Position numbers and translations under genes: made by a program
Notes under the pieces: generated by a model
What the model saw: only the letters and a program-made list of their open reading frames with translations
What the model was told of the DNA's origin: nothing
Database searches by the model: none
Shown: positions 17,999 to 27,099 of the stretch, piece by piece
How the letters are laid out: the number at the start of each line of letters is the position of its first letter
How positions within the stretch are numbered: position 1 is the first letter of the stretch
Assembly: GCA_003427395.1 (NCBI GenBank)
Contig: BFEA01000073.1
Coordinates: 1,452,551-1,479,905, forward strand
Length of the DNA stretch: 27,355 nucleotides
Direction of reading: 5' to 3'
Origin: Chara braunii
Lineage: Eukaryota > Streptophyta > Charophyceae > Charales > Characeae

Positions 17999-18733
17999 GC
18001 CATCATTGCGACCGCTTGCGTGCGCTTGCACTGCGAGTCAGTATGAGTCGGCCCTGCGTCCGCGCGGTTTTAAAGTAAGTCTCGCGCGTGACGCCTATCT
18101 GATTTCCGCGTCGGAGAATTATGGGATGGCTAGCGAGGGGCTAGGAGCCTTGTCACGTTGTTTTTGTTGTGTCGTTTCGTGTGCATGTGTGTGTGTTCCT
18201 TTCTTGTGTTCGTAGAGTGACGTGCGCGTGGTGTGTGAGATGTGTCCTAGTCGACCGACGACGAGTCGCGCTTGGGACTTCAGCCCCCCAAGATCACGAT
18301 TCGCGTGCGGGTCAGATAGGCGTATTACCGCGCGTACCCCCTATGCTACAGCGAACGAGAAACGCCCTCGGCTGGTCCACCTTTGCGATTGCAACTGAGT
18401 AGCCTTCGTACTATGGACTGGTAGCTCGGCGGGGATACGCCCACCGAAGGGAGGTGACAGCTCCCGTAAGGTGGAGGTAAGTTGTGCCTCGCGTAGGCCC
18501 TATCCTGTCGTAGGGGTCCGCAAGAGGTGTGGCTGACGCACTCGGCTGGAGCGGCCTAAGGAAGCTCCATGTATATTCGCGACGAAGGATTTAAACCAAC
18601 TCCTGCGTGACGCGGCCGGGAGGGTCCCGCGCTGCCTCGTGCGGTGCCGGACCGATGCACTCGACAGCGCGAAGAATCCTTTAGATGGAAAGATGGATTT
18701 GAGGCAACGCCCAGCCATTGGTTTGAGCAGTGA
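17999..18733. other. GC-rich intergenic sequence, one long-range inverted repeat
   Basis: No supported gene. The 12-mer ACGCCTATCTGA (18091-18102) recurs as its exact reverse complement at 18312-18323, 209 bp away. A G/T-rich tract (about 18155-18245) follows. Composition drops sharply at about 18660-18720, just before the possible exon at 18734. Confidence 0.45.
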
Positions 18734-18955
18734 CTTAGCATAATCAAGCATGACTGGATTATCAAGACTAGAGAATTTATGGAGGCAGGAGTGACAGTCA
18801 CACCCTTGGACTTTTACAGTGAGATGCAGTTGCAAGAAATAACGAAGAGAAAGAGGGAAATCTTGGCCTCCGGCCTGGGAGCTAAAAAGTCAGCAGGAAG
18901 TCGGGATGGGCAAGGAGCTGAGCAAAATAGGGCGCATGACAGCAAAAGGGACTAG
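18734..18955 (+). CDS. Possible terminal exon or gene fragment, hypothetical
   Basis: Frame 2 is open from just after a TGA at 18731 to TAG 18953, 73 codons. The product is protein-like rather than low-complexity: DWIIKTREFMEAGVTVTPLDFY, then a basic helical segment (EITKRKREILASGLGAKKS) and a polar tail. The only in-frame ATG, at 18779, gives 58 residues. ACTTAG or GAGCAG just upstream could serve as a splice acceptor, which would make this the last exon of a gene whose earlier exons are not visible. I recognise no domain. It may equally be the C-terminal end of a decayed transposable-element protein. Confidence 0.35.
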   Translation, partial: LSIIKHDWIIKTREFMEAGVTVTPLDFYSEMQLQEITKRKREILASGLGAKKSAGSRDGQGAEQNRAHDSKRD

Positions 18956-19647
18956 ATGTTGTCAACTTTGAACGGAAACTGGGTTTTTCCTTTTGCAATA
19001 TTGGAATAACAAAGTTTAGATAAGTATGAGTCAGTTTGCTAGGAGTGAGCAATATAAGGACTAGCTAGAACTGGGTCATGATGAGTTAGAAGATAGCGTT
19101 TTGAAGCTACTTTCTAGATGAACTACCTTCGAAGGAGTGTGTACAAACCAATGACACGGGGTATGAGGATGAGACTAGTGGGGATGGCCGTATTGTGAGA
19201 TTTTGATGGAATAAAGATTATGCTTTTGAGAGGAAATCATGAGTTCAGATTGACAAGCAAAGCCAGACATTAAGTATTGGTCAGATACAAGAGAGGTTAG
19301 GGAACCTATGGGTAAAGAGGTGTGAAGAACACCTCTTCCCTAGGAGCCTAATCCAACTGAGTCCTGAACGAGTTTGAAAATAACACAGAACTGAGAGGTC
19401 AGAAAGAGTGGAAAAAAAAAAGGTGCCCCTATCCTTCGCTATGGTTCAACGGTCGGGTGGGATATATGCACGCCTCAACTCGAGCACTAGACGCTAAGTG
19501 GGATATATGCATGAATAACTAAATTGTATTGAGAAACGACAAAGGAAACCGCACGCATAAAACTGCAAAAGATGGTCTCTTTCTAACCCCCGAGACAAAG
19601 ATAGGATCCGTATCCTCGAGGTCCACCCCCTCGGGCGCGAACATTTG
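18956..19647. other. Intergenic sequence with one perfect hairpin
   Basis: No coding frame supported. A hairpin with 9-bp perfect arms AAGAGGTGT/ACACCTCTT and a 5-nt loop sits at 19315-19337. The phrase GTGGGATATATGCA occurs twice near 19457 and 19498, a short direct repeat. Confidence 0.5.
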
Positions 19648-19838
19648 AATGGATAAGGACAACCCTAACAAGACCGTCCGATTGTAATGGATAAGGACGA
19701 CCCTAACAAGGCCGTTCGATTGGAATGGATAAGGACAGCCCTGACAAGGTCGTTCGACTGAAATGGATAAGGATGACGCTGACCAGGTCGTTCGATTGAG
19801 ATGGGAAAGAGCGACCCTAACCAGGTTGTTCGAAATGG
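19648..19838. repeat. 38-bp minisatellite, five copies
   Basis: Units begin at 19648, 19686, 19724, 19762 and 19800, exactly 38 bp apart. The unit starts AATGGATAAGGA and ends with a GTTCGATTG-type phrase. Divergence is low in the first three copies and higher in the fifth. Because 38 is not a multiple of three, minus-strand frames through it are composition artefacts. Confidence 0.95.
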
Positions 19839-20900
19839 CCCCTGACAAGGGTCATTCTTTGGAATTGTTAATAGGGCCCCTTGCATGGTGGCTTCAGAAA
19901 GGATGAGTTGGAAAAATATGAAATTGGCATTGAGGAACTGCTTGAGGATTGAAAATTTTGCATTGCATATCAGGGGGCCCTTGGCAGATTGAAAAAGACA
20001 TGGAAATAGCATTGCAAAATTTTTCTTTTCTTCTAGTCTTAAGCCTCAGTCCGGCAGCCACTTCTTTGGAGATGGACATCATCATTGAGGTGTCTCCTCG
20101 CATCTGTTAGGCGGGTCCAGTCCACGCCTCCCAGGACCTCATCATACCACAAGTAACCCCCTTCTGAATCGTTCCTCCCAAGTGGTATTTTCTTGGATCC
20201 GGCCTCTTCTTTTCAAGAGAGTTGGGGCTCTCTATTAGTCTGCGAGTGCAGTTACGAAGACCTCGCAGTTAATCCCGGAACGGTTGTAATGATCCGGCGG
20301 GGCGGTTTCACTCGCCCCGTGGTGGGTGCGGACTCCTCCCGGTACCTCGCTCGTCCCTCCCTTTGGACAGTGCGGCTCAACTTAATGCGAGCAGTCTTGG
20401 TCCATCCCAAGCGGCCACGCCGCCCCTCTATGGTATGGCATGTGGTTAGGGAGAGCAAATGAGACTTAGAAAAAAAATGTCTCTATGCCCGTTTGGCTCC
20501 ACGCCCTTGACGTTTAGGTTCTTAACATGAGGCGCAGTTTGAACTCCCCGACAAGAGCTCTTTGTCGGGATTAGTTCCGGACGGCGAGCACCAATCAAAG
20601 AGAAAGATGCCTTGATCCTTCAACCCTTATCCTTTCTTATGAGGAATAGGTCGCGCTGAGACTTTTCCCTTGACGGGTAGAGGTTCTGAGGGGATGAGGT
20701 GAGTTATCGGCGGGGGAGGACTGATCACCCTTCCTTTTTGAGGCTGATGGGCCGGCATCCGTCTACTTAGTTGGCAGGGCAAGGTCTGTGTACCTCTTAG
20801 TGAGAACCAGTCGTGCGATTGGGACATCGCATTTTGAGAGGGGGGAAGGCGTGCCATCTACCGATGAAAAAGTGTGCAAAAGAAAAGATAAGGTTGCCAT
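19839..20900. other. Intergenic sequence, one hairpin, no gene supported
   Basis: A frame at 20193-20462 has no recognisable motif and its mirror frame is equally long, so it is not accepted as a gene. A hairpin with arms CCCGACAA/TTGTCGGG lies at 20547-20569. Confidence 0.4.
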
Positions 20901-21560
20901 AAGTTTGAGAAAGACTGTGTAATTGACTTTGCGTAGGCTTGAGAAAGGTCTGGCAAGATATCCAGAAGAGAAAGACGTGTGTAACTGACTTTGCGTTGGC
21001 TTGAGAAAGGTCTGGCAAGATGTCCAGAAGAGAAAGACATGTATAATTGACCTTGCGTGGGCTTGAGAAAGGTCTTGCAAGATGTCTAGAAGAGAAAGAC
21101 ATGTGTAATTGACTTTGTGTGGGCCTGAGAAAGGTCTGGCAAAATGTCTAGGAGAAAAAGACATGTGTAATTGAGTTTATGTGGCCTTGAGAAAGGTCTG
21201 GCAATATGTTCAGAAGAGAAAGACATGTGTAATTGACTTTGCGTGGGCTTGAGAAAGGTCTGGCAAGATGTCCAGAAGTGAAAGGCATGTGTAATCGATT
21301 TTGTTTGAGAAAGGTCTGACAAGATGTCCAAAAGGGAAAGGCATGAAAAATTGATTGAGCATGGACTTGAGAAGGAACTAGCAAGGGAAGGATGCATGTG
21401 AAATTGACTGAGCTCAAGCTGGGAAAAAGACCTGGCAAAGAGGAGAAATGCATATGAAAAATTGTTTAGCCTGAGCACTGAGGAAGGTCCGGCAGGGAAA
21501 AGATGTATAAAAAAAGGATACAGCTAGGATGATGGAAAGACCTGGCAAAATGACCAGAAA
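20901..21560. repeat. 62-bp minisatellite, about ten copies, decaying toward the 3' end
   Basis: The core TTGAGAAAGGTCTGGCAAGA (or a variant) starts at 20939, 21001, 21063, 21125, 21187 and 21249, exactly 62 bp apart, then at 21305 (a 6-bp deletion) and 21367. More divergent units follow to about 21560. A partial unit precedes at about 20901. The unit is not a multiple of three, and the long minus-strand frames that overlay it are artefacts of the repeat. Confidence 0.95.
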
Positions 21561-21771
21561 AGAAAGGCTTGAGCTCAAGATAAAAAAAAGGATGGCAGAG
21601 GCGTGAATGACACTGGTCGAAGAGCCGATTTAAAAAGGCACTAAGAGTGACAGAAGCCGGAAAAGGGGGTTGGTCGGCACGGGATGGAAGGAAGATCAGC
21701 CAAAGGGCGTCAGGGATGGCACGGCTCGGGGAAAAGCATGGGCAGCAAGAGAAGAGAGACGAGAGGAGGCT

Positions 21772-21945
21772 TGATGTACTACGGGTGATGAATGAGAGGA
21801 GGGAAGTTGAAAGAGAGTCTGATGTTCTACGAGTGATGAACGAGACGAAAGGGTTCTGATGTTCTAAGAGTGATGAATGAGACGAAAATAGGCTTGATGC
21901 TCCGAGGGTGATGATGTCCTGAGAATGATGAATGAGACATGAGAA
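21772..21945. repeat. Short irregular tandem repeat, about 4 copies
   Basis: The phrase GATGTTCTACGAGTGATGAA (with variants) recurs at about 21772, 21821, 21859 and 21896, spaced 38-50 bp apart, each followed by GAGAC or GAGAGG. It is purine-rich and without coding evidence. Confidence 0.8.
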
Positions 21946-22739
21946 GCCTGAAGGACAAAGAAAGTTTGACCCTACACATCTCTCCCCGCTCCAAGGACCA
22001 GAGACTAGAAGAAACCCGAGAAAGGAACAACATGAAAAGACAAAACCGACCTTGACAAACTAACCACCTATGACATCCCGTCCTTCTCTCTCATCTATCC
22101 CTCCAAACCTTACTGACAGAAGATTGGAGCGCAATGAGGACATCAAGAATGAGTGGGGGGAATGTAACAGAACCGGTGGGTCCCGAATAACATCCCGCCA
22201 CTCGAGAGCATGTATATAGCCAAATTGTACACAACATAAAAATCTGGAGTTAGGAGGCAAGAGAGAGAAAGGACAAAGGACTAGGCTCCTAAAAAGAATG
22301 ATGTCTTGGGTTGAGAACCACAGGGGGAAAGAACCAGCGACGACAAGCAAGTAAGCGTGAGGACATGGCCACATAGGGGCGTAGCATGAGGCTAGGAGGG
22401 CTACTAGAATTCGGCATGACTAAGGCCAAGGGGTCGTCAACTTGCAAAAGGCGGTGCGACGGACGACGAGAGAATAAGGCAGCCGGGAGGTAAACGGCCC
22501 CGGTGGCCGTGGGACGCTAGAAAATAAAGGTCCAACGTGGGGGCCGCCCATGACAATTAGTAGGAGCCTCGGATTGGAGGCCCCTCGACCAGAGAAACCG
22601 GCGCATGCGAGGCCCGAAAAGGACAAGGGAAAGGGGTCGTCGTGGGGCGGTTGACGTCCAAAGAACAGAGGACACCTTGGGGAAAGGTAGCAGGGGCCAC
22701 GTGGGACTAAGTAAAAATAATGCTATCAAGGACAAAATA
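21946..22739. other. Intergenic sequence, nothing recognised
   Basis: Purine-rich sequence, with ACATCCCG(C/T)C occurring twice near 22072 and 22190. No supported gene, RNA or mobile element. Confidence 0.4.
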
Positions 22740-22871
22740 TGTCAGGGACCACCTGCGGGACTAAGTGTCAGGGACCACCGACGAGACAAAGTGTCGGGGA
22801 CCGCCGACGGGACGAAGTGTCGGGGACATTGTGTCGGGGACCACCAACGGGACAAGTGGCGGGGACATGAG
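22740..22871. repeat. 26-bp minisatellite, about five copies
   Basis: Units beginning TGTC(A/G)GGGACC start at 22740, 22766, 22792 and 22818; the last is cut to 14 bp. A further unit starts at 22832 and a partial one at 22857. Frames across it read as repetitive Arg/Gly/Asp peptides and are rejected as genes. Confidence 0.92.
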
Positions 22872-23039
22872 AAGGTCCCAAGAGAAACGACAAAGCGGCA
22901 TGAGGAGAAAACAATTAAGACGAGATGCACCGTCAAGATCGAAATTTTGACGGCCAAAAATATTAGCAGCACTAGTGCAAGCACTAGCGGTAGCAAACGG
23001 GAAGGCCAAAAGGAAGAAAAAAAGTAAGGAAACATGAAG

Positions 23040-23450
23040 TGGGAGGCATGGGAGCAATCCAAAAAATCTCGGATCAGCCTCCCTCAAGAAAATGGAGTCA
23101 AAAGAGACGTCATGTGAAAAATAGGCCTCTGGGAGAAAATCGGAGTAGGAGGGGCTACTGTGGGGAAGAAACAAAGGAAAAAGGAAGTTCCCATGGGCAT
23201 GAGGGAGCCAATATTGTAGTCCGAGATGTAACGGACTGCACCATGGGCATAGGGAGGGTCAAAACTAAGAGGAAGAACCTAGAAAAGGGCCTTAGCGGCC
23301 ACTTGATACTTGGCATGCTCGAAAAAGAAAGGAAAAAAAAAAAAAAAATGGGAGAATGGGATAAAAAAAGTGAGAGGGAGTGAGTGAGTTGACCGTAAGT
23401 AGGGACTGCCACAAGTAGGGACTGGCAGGTCCCTACTGTCCAAGAAAGGA
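23040..23450. repeat. Segmental duplicate, copy 1 (about 0.4 kb)
   Basis: Colinear with 24349-24745 at an offset of about 1293-1305 bp. Shared landmarks include CTCGGA(T/C)CAGC, GAAAATCGGAG, GCCA(A/T)TATTGTA, a GATACTT/GACACTT block before A-runs, and the hairpin AGTAGGGAC-6 nt-GTCCCTACT at 23414-23437. A hairpin AGTCCG/CGGACT lies at 23218-23237. Confidence 0.8.
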
Positions 23451-23605
23451 GGAAAAAAAAAGGGAAAAAAAAAAGGCCTTAACGGTAAAAAACGGTCACC
23501 TAGGAGATGCATCCGTGATTAGATACATTCTGGAAAATGGCGGTTGCAAAGGACCTTGATTTTCATGTGATTTTGCAGGGAAAATCAAAAAAAATCAAGG
23601 CTTAT

Positions 23606-23952
23606 GCAACCGAAGTGCAACGGACTACATTGGGGAGGAGAAACACATGTTCTAGGTGCATCCGGAGCCAAAATTGAGCCCTGATACACTTGGAAGTTGG
23701 CCGTTTCTTTTTCTTTCAGTTGAGGGCTAGTTGTGGGGCATTGAGGCTAGGAAATTGCCCCTATTACAGTCCGAGTTGCAACAGACTGTATGGGGAAGGG
23801 AAAACACATGTTTTAGGTTCATCCGGAACCAATACTGAGTCCGGATGCAGTTGGGAATTAAGCGCTTCATTTTTTTTTAGTATGGGGGAAGTTGTGGGGC
23901 TATGGGACTGGGAAGATGACCACAGTTGCAGTCCGACAAATAACGGACTGCA
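23606..23952. repeat. About 161-bp tandem repeat with AGTCCG/CGGACT palindromes
   Basis: AAACACATGTTCTAGGTGCA at 23641 recurs with changes at 23802, 161 bp away, each followed by ATCCGGA(G/A)CCAA. Inverted repeats sit at the unit junctions: decayed at about 23606, TACAGTC/GACTGTA at 23765-23790, and TGCAGTCCG/CGGACTGCA (9-bp arms) at 23927-23952. No coding frame is supported. Confidence 0.82.
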
Positions 23953-24348
23953 CAAGGATGCCTAGGCCAAAGGAAAAATGAGCCATGACAAGCCCAAAGG
24001 GCTAGAAAATAGTGATTTCAGCTAGGGGTAAGTAAAGGCGGTAAACGGCAACCGTGAGATGAGATCTTGTGGCCAAGAGTAATCGGCACACATGTAGCAC
24101 CTAAGGAAGGGATATTGGAGCCACCAAGGGCAAGGAGGTCCCAAAATAAAAATGAGATGTCATCCAGGACGTTGTCGGGGACTAAGTGAGCCCAAATAAT
24201 AATAGTCGAAAAACGGAACACGCGTCAGCGGGACTACCGGCGCGATAAAAAAATGAAACTACTACGGAAAAAGTGGCAGGGACTTGTTGTTGGGAGGATC
24301 GTGAGAGAAAAGAAAGCAAAATAATGTTGTTGGGAGGGTTGTCCATAA

Positions 24349-24745
24349 GTCCGAGATATCTCGGACCAGCTAGGCATAAGAAAATATGGCCTCTAGGGGC
24401 TCAACACAGGAAAAAGACTGGCCGAAGAAAATCGGAGCAAAGAAAACTCAAAATTGGGACTAACGGAGAGAAAATGGATCCCTCTCGGAGCATAGGGGTG
24501 CCATTATTGTAATTCAAGATATAACGGCCAACTACTGAGTCTGAATTTGGCCATGGATGAGGATCCATGGCCTAAAAAAAACTTCAACAACTATTTGACA
24601 CTTATCATATCAAAAATAAAGTATAAAAAAAGAAAAAAAAAAGAGAAAATGGAAGGAGAATGAGACAAAACGGGAGAAAAGGGTGGAGGAGAATGTGCCG
24701 GCCTATTGGGACCTGCATAGTAGGGACTAGTAGGTCCCTACTGTG
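24349..24745. repeat. Segmental duplicate, copy 2 (about 0.4 kb)
   Basis: Diverged partner of 23040-23450. It starts with an 18-bp perfect palindrome GTCCGAGATATCTCGGAC (24349-24366). It contains a hairpin with 10-bp perfect arms GGCCATGGAT/ATCCATGGCC (24549-24572, 4-nt loop) and ends with AGTAGGGAC-6 nt-GTCCCTACT at 24719-24742. The arms of this last hairpin are identical to those in copy 1 although the surrounding sequence has diverged. Confidence 0.8.
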
Positions 24746-25945
24746 ACCTCATCCCTTCTAGAACTGAGGAGGGCAATCCGGATTGCAGAGATATGTCCCT
24801 TGGGGCAATATCTCAACAAAATCTGAATTGAAAAGAGAAAAATAAGAGAAAATGCAAAAGGGAGGTGACCGTTTTTTTTGTACGCCATAGATCTGAGATC
24901 AGATCTCATGGTGGAGAGGAACTAGCCATTTTTTGTGGGCCAGATCAAAACGGCTAGCTCCGGAATGAGTTTGCAACCCAAAATGGAAAGAAACAAAAGA
25001 GGGAAAAAGACAAAAACGTACATTTGGCCCAAAAAGAGAGCCATACGCACCAAAAATTGAAAAAGTGAGCTTAGGGGCTCAAATCTGAAGCAAGGGCTAC
25101 TTGGGGGTAGCTCGGAATATTGTTGGCATTGGATCTCAGCCAGATCCAATGTCGAAACGATACCGAGGTTTGGGAAAATACCTCAGTCTACCAAAAATGC
25201 GGTAGAAACTGAAAAAATCGAGGATAAGGTCCACTAGGTTTTTGTCTCTCAAGTATGGCTGCCCCTTGGGCATTAGGACGCAAGGGGGCAACATTTTTTA
25301 GATGAAAAAGAGGCTGAGGGAGACCAAGAGGCAATCCGAGTTGATACCAACCACTCGGACTTCATGTACTTGGCCAAAATGAGGTCGGGGTACCTCTGGA
25401 AGGGCCTAGTGGGGGAATTTTGCCTTGCGGGTACCTCGGTTTACCTCAAGGCACATGGAGAGGCCCATGGGCGCCGGAGTGCTGGTTTCAGCCTACATAA
25501 GCTGAGGATTCAGTCCGCCAAATTCACAATTGCATGAGGAGTGCTCATGCTGCCCAAGTGAGCTCATAGGAGCAATCTTTCACTTAGAGAGAGGAGAGGG
25601 GAACCCATGCCTGTTTGGGAGTTTAGAGGAGACTGTGAGCTAGGGGAAGGAGCTCTAGAGGCTAGTAGTAGTGAGGTTGGCCTCGGGAGGTGATCCGCCA
25701 TAGCCCCAGACTGTAAGGAAGAGAAAGAAGCGAAAGAGAGTCTCATTAGCCCTCCTAGAGGGGAGGACTCCATAGTCATAGTGAAGGGAGTTTGCCACAA
25801 CTTGGGATAGATCGAGAAAGGAGGAAGAGAAGGGCTTGGGGAAGATTAACGTCATAGCCAAGGTGATTCTTGGGCAAGGAAGGAAGGGAGTTCATCAAGT
25901 TTGGTGCTCCATCCCAAGACATCAAGGAGGTGAGTGGAAAGGAGG

Positions 25946-25948
<3 letters not shown>
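24746..25948. other. Intergenic sequence with two hairpins, no gene supported
   Basis: An inverted repeat around GATCTGA/TCAGATC lies at 24885-24911, and a hairpin with 10-bp perfect arms CATTGGATCT/AGATCCAATG lies at 25127-25151 (5-nt loop). Frames on either strand show no motif or conserved domain. Confidence 0.45.

Positions 25949-26027
<79 letters not shown>
25949..26027. repeat. 79-nt poly(T) homopolymer
   Basis: Seventy-nine consecutive T residues between a purine-rich flank (GGAGGAGA) and a CT-rich flank. Such a run may be the poly(A) tail of a minus-strand retroposed sequence, or an assembly or slippage product. The exact length is unreliable in short-read data. Frames through it are poly-Phe artefacts. 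Confidence 0.95.
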
Positions 26028-26202
26028 CTCCTTCTTCTCCTTCCCTTCTTATCTTCTCTTCTTCATCTGCTTCTCCATCTTCTCCTTCATCTCTCTCCCA
26101 TTCCCCTCCCCACTCTCTTTTTCTCTCCCTCTCTCCATAGGAACTTTCCTAAGCTTATAGTAGATGGTAGGGAACCTTCTCACTAGTAATGATCTCTCCA
26201 TG
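26028..26202. other. Pyrimidine-rich tract
   Basis: A C/T-rich tract (to about 26136) follows the T homopolymer, then short unique sequence leads into the 172-bp repeats. No gene. Confidence 0.6.
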
Positions 26203-26661
26203 GGCTCATTCTTCACAACCATGCGAACCGCCACTTCTCCCCTTGCGTTTTCATGCATTTGAGTGAGTTCTACTCACTTTTCTCTCACTTTCTCTCCATC
26301 TCTCCATTTAGGTGCAAATCACAACTTTTGTCCTTGCTTATTCTTGTGTTTAGATGATGATTAGTTATTTTTTTGTCCATTTCTTTACTTCCATATGAAG
26401 CGTTACTTCTCCCCTTGTGTTTTCATGCATTTGAGTATGTTCTACTCACTTTTCTCTCACTTTCTCTCCACTTCTTCACTTGGGTACAAATCGCAACTTT
26501 TGTCCTTGCTTATTCTAGTGTTTAGATGGTGATTAGCTCTTGTTTTGTCCATTTCTTCACTTCCATGTGAATCGCTACTTCTCCCCTTGTGTTTTCATGC
26601 ATTTGAGTGAGTTCTACTCACTTTTCTCTTACTTTCTCTCCACTTTTTCACTTGGGTACCT
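26203..26661. repeat. 172-bp tandem repeat, about 2.7 copies
   Basis: The phrase ACTTCTCCCCTTG(C/T)GTTTTC begins at 26233, 26405 and 26577, exactly 172 bp apart, with high similarity between units. Each unit carries GAGTGAGTTCTACTCAC (a small palindrome, broken in the middle copy) and ATTTCTTCACTTCCAT or a variant. The third unit stops at about 26661 where the CGCGTTC palindrome cluster begins. The monomer length is in the nucleosome-size range typical of plant satellites. Confidence 0.93.
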
Positions 26662-26669
26662 ATGTTACC

Positions 26670-26750
26670 GCGCGTTCATTGAACGCGCGTTCCGCGTTCA
26701 GTTTATGAATGCAGTGAACGCGCGTTCACTGAACGCGCCTGAACGTGATT
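26670..26750. repeat. GAACGCG/CGCGTTC palindrome cluster
   Basis: Seven occurrences of GAACGCG or its reverse complement, plus a GAACGTG variant, within about 80 bp. Two nested structures are perfect: GCGCGTTCA-T-TGAACGCGC at 26670-26688 and the 20-bp palindrome CAGTGAACGCGCGTTCACTG at 26712-26731. No coding frame. It could be a protein-binding array or a transposon end. Confidence 0.85.
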
Positions 26751-27099
26751 GACGCATTTGCGCAGGGGGGCTGTCGGGGGTGGGGAGGTGCCTGTGAGGC
26801 CACGGGAGCATCGGCGGTGCTTGGGAGCCTTTGGGCGAGGTCGTCGTCGGCTCAAAAAAAAAAAAAAAAAAAAGTACTCCTTTTTTTTCAAGGGGGTGGG
26901 GGAAACCCCCTTACACGGCTCAGACAGCCCATGCAGGTTGTCTGAGGGGTCCTCGCAGCCATATGGCTCAGACCCGCCCACCCAAATCGAGGCAGGCAGG
27001 GAGTATGAAGGAGAGCACAAGCTGACCGAATATATGCTCAGGATTTAAGTTCAGGTCTGTGGTTCAGCAGTTATGGGTTGCTCACGTAGGTAGGCCGTG
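26751..27099. other. Low-complexity intergenic sequence, one hairpin
   Basis: G-rich sequence, an A-run (about 26853-26873) followed by a T-run (about 26880-26888), and a hairpin CTCAGACA/TGTCTGAG at 26919-26946. No supported gene. Confidence 0.5.

Noticed and set aside
19519-20012. Minus-strand frames of 109 and 115 aa
   Set aside because: They translate the 38-bp minisatellite in changing phases; the repetitive peptide is a by-product.
20763-21478. Minus-strand frames of 101-133 aa with repeated FLxxTSCQTF-like peptides
   Set aside because: They arise from the 62-bp tandem repeat, which is not a multiple of three, and several frames are open at once.
22605-23027. 140-aa plus-strand frame
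   Set aside because: It spans the 26-bp minisatellite and is a charged low-complexity product; no start context or domain.
25836-26186. 116-aa frame with a poly-Phe core
   Set aside because: Translates the 79-T homopolymer and the CT-rich tract; not a plausible protein.
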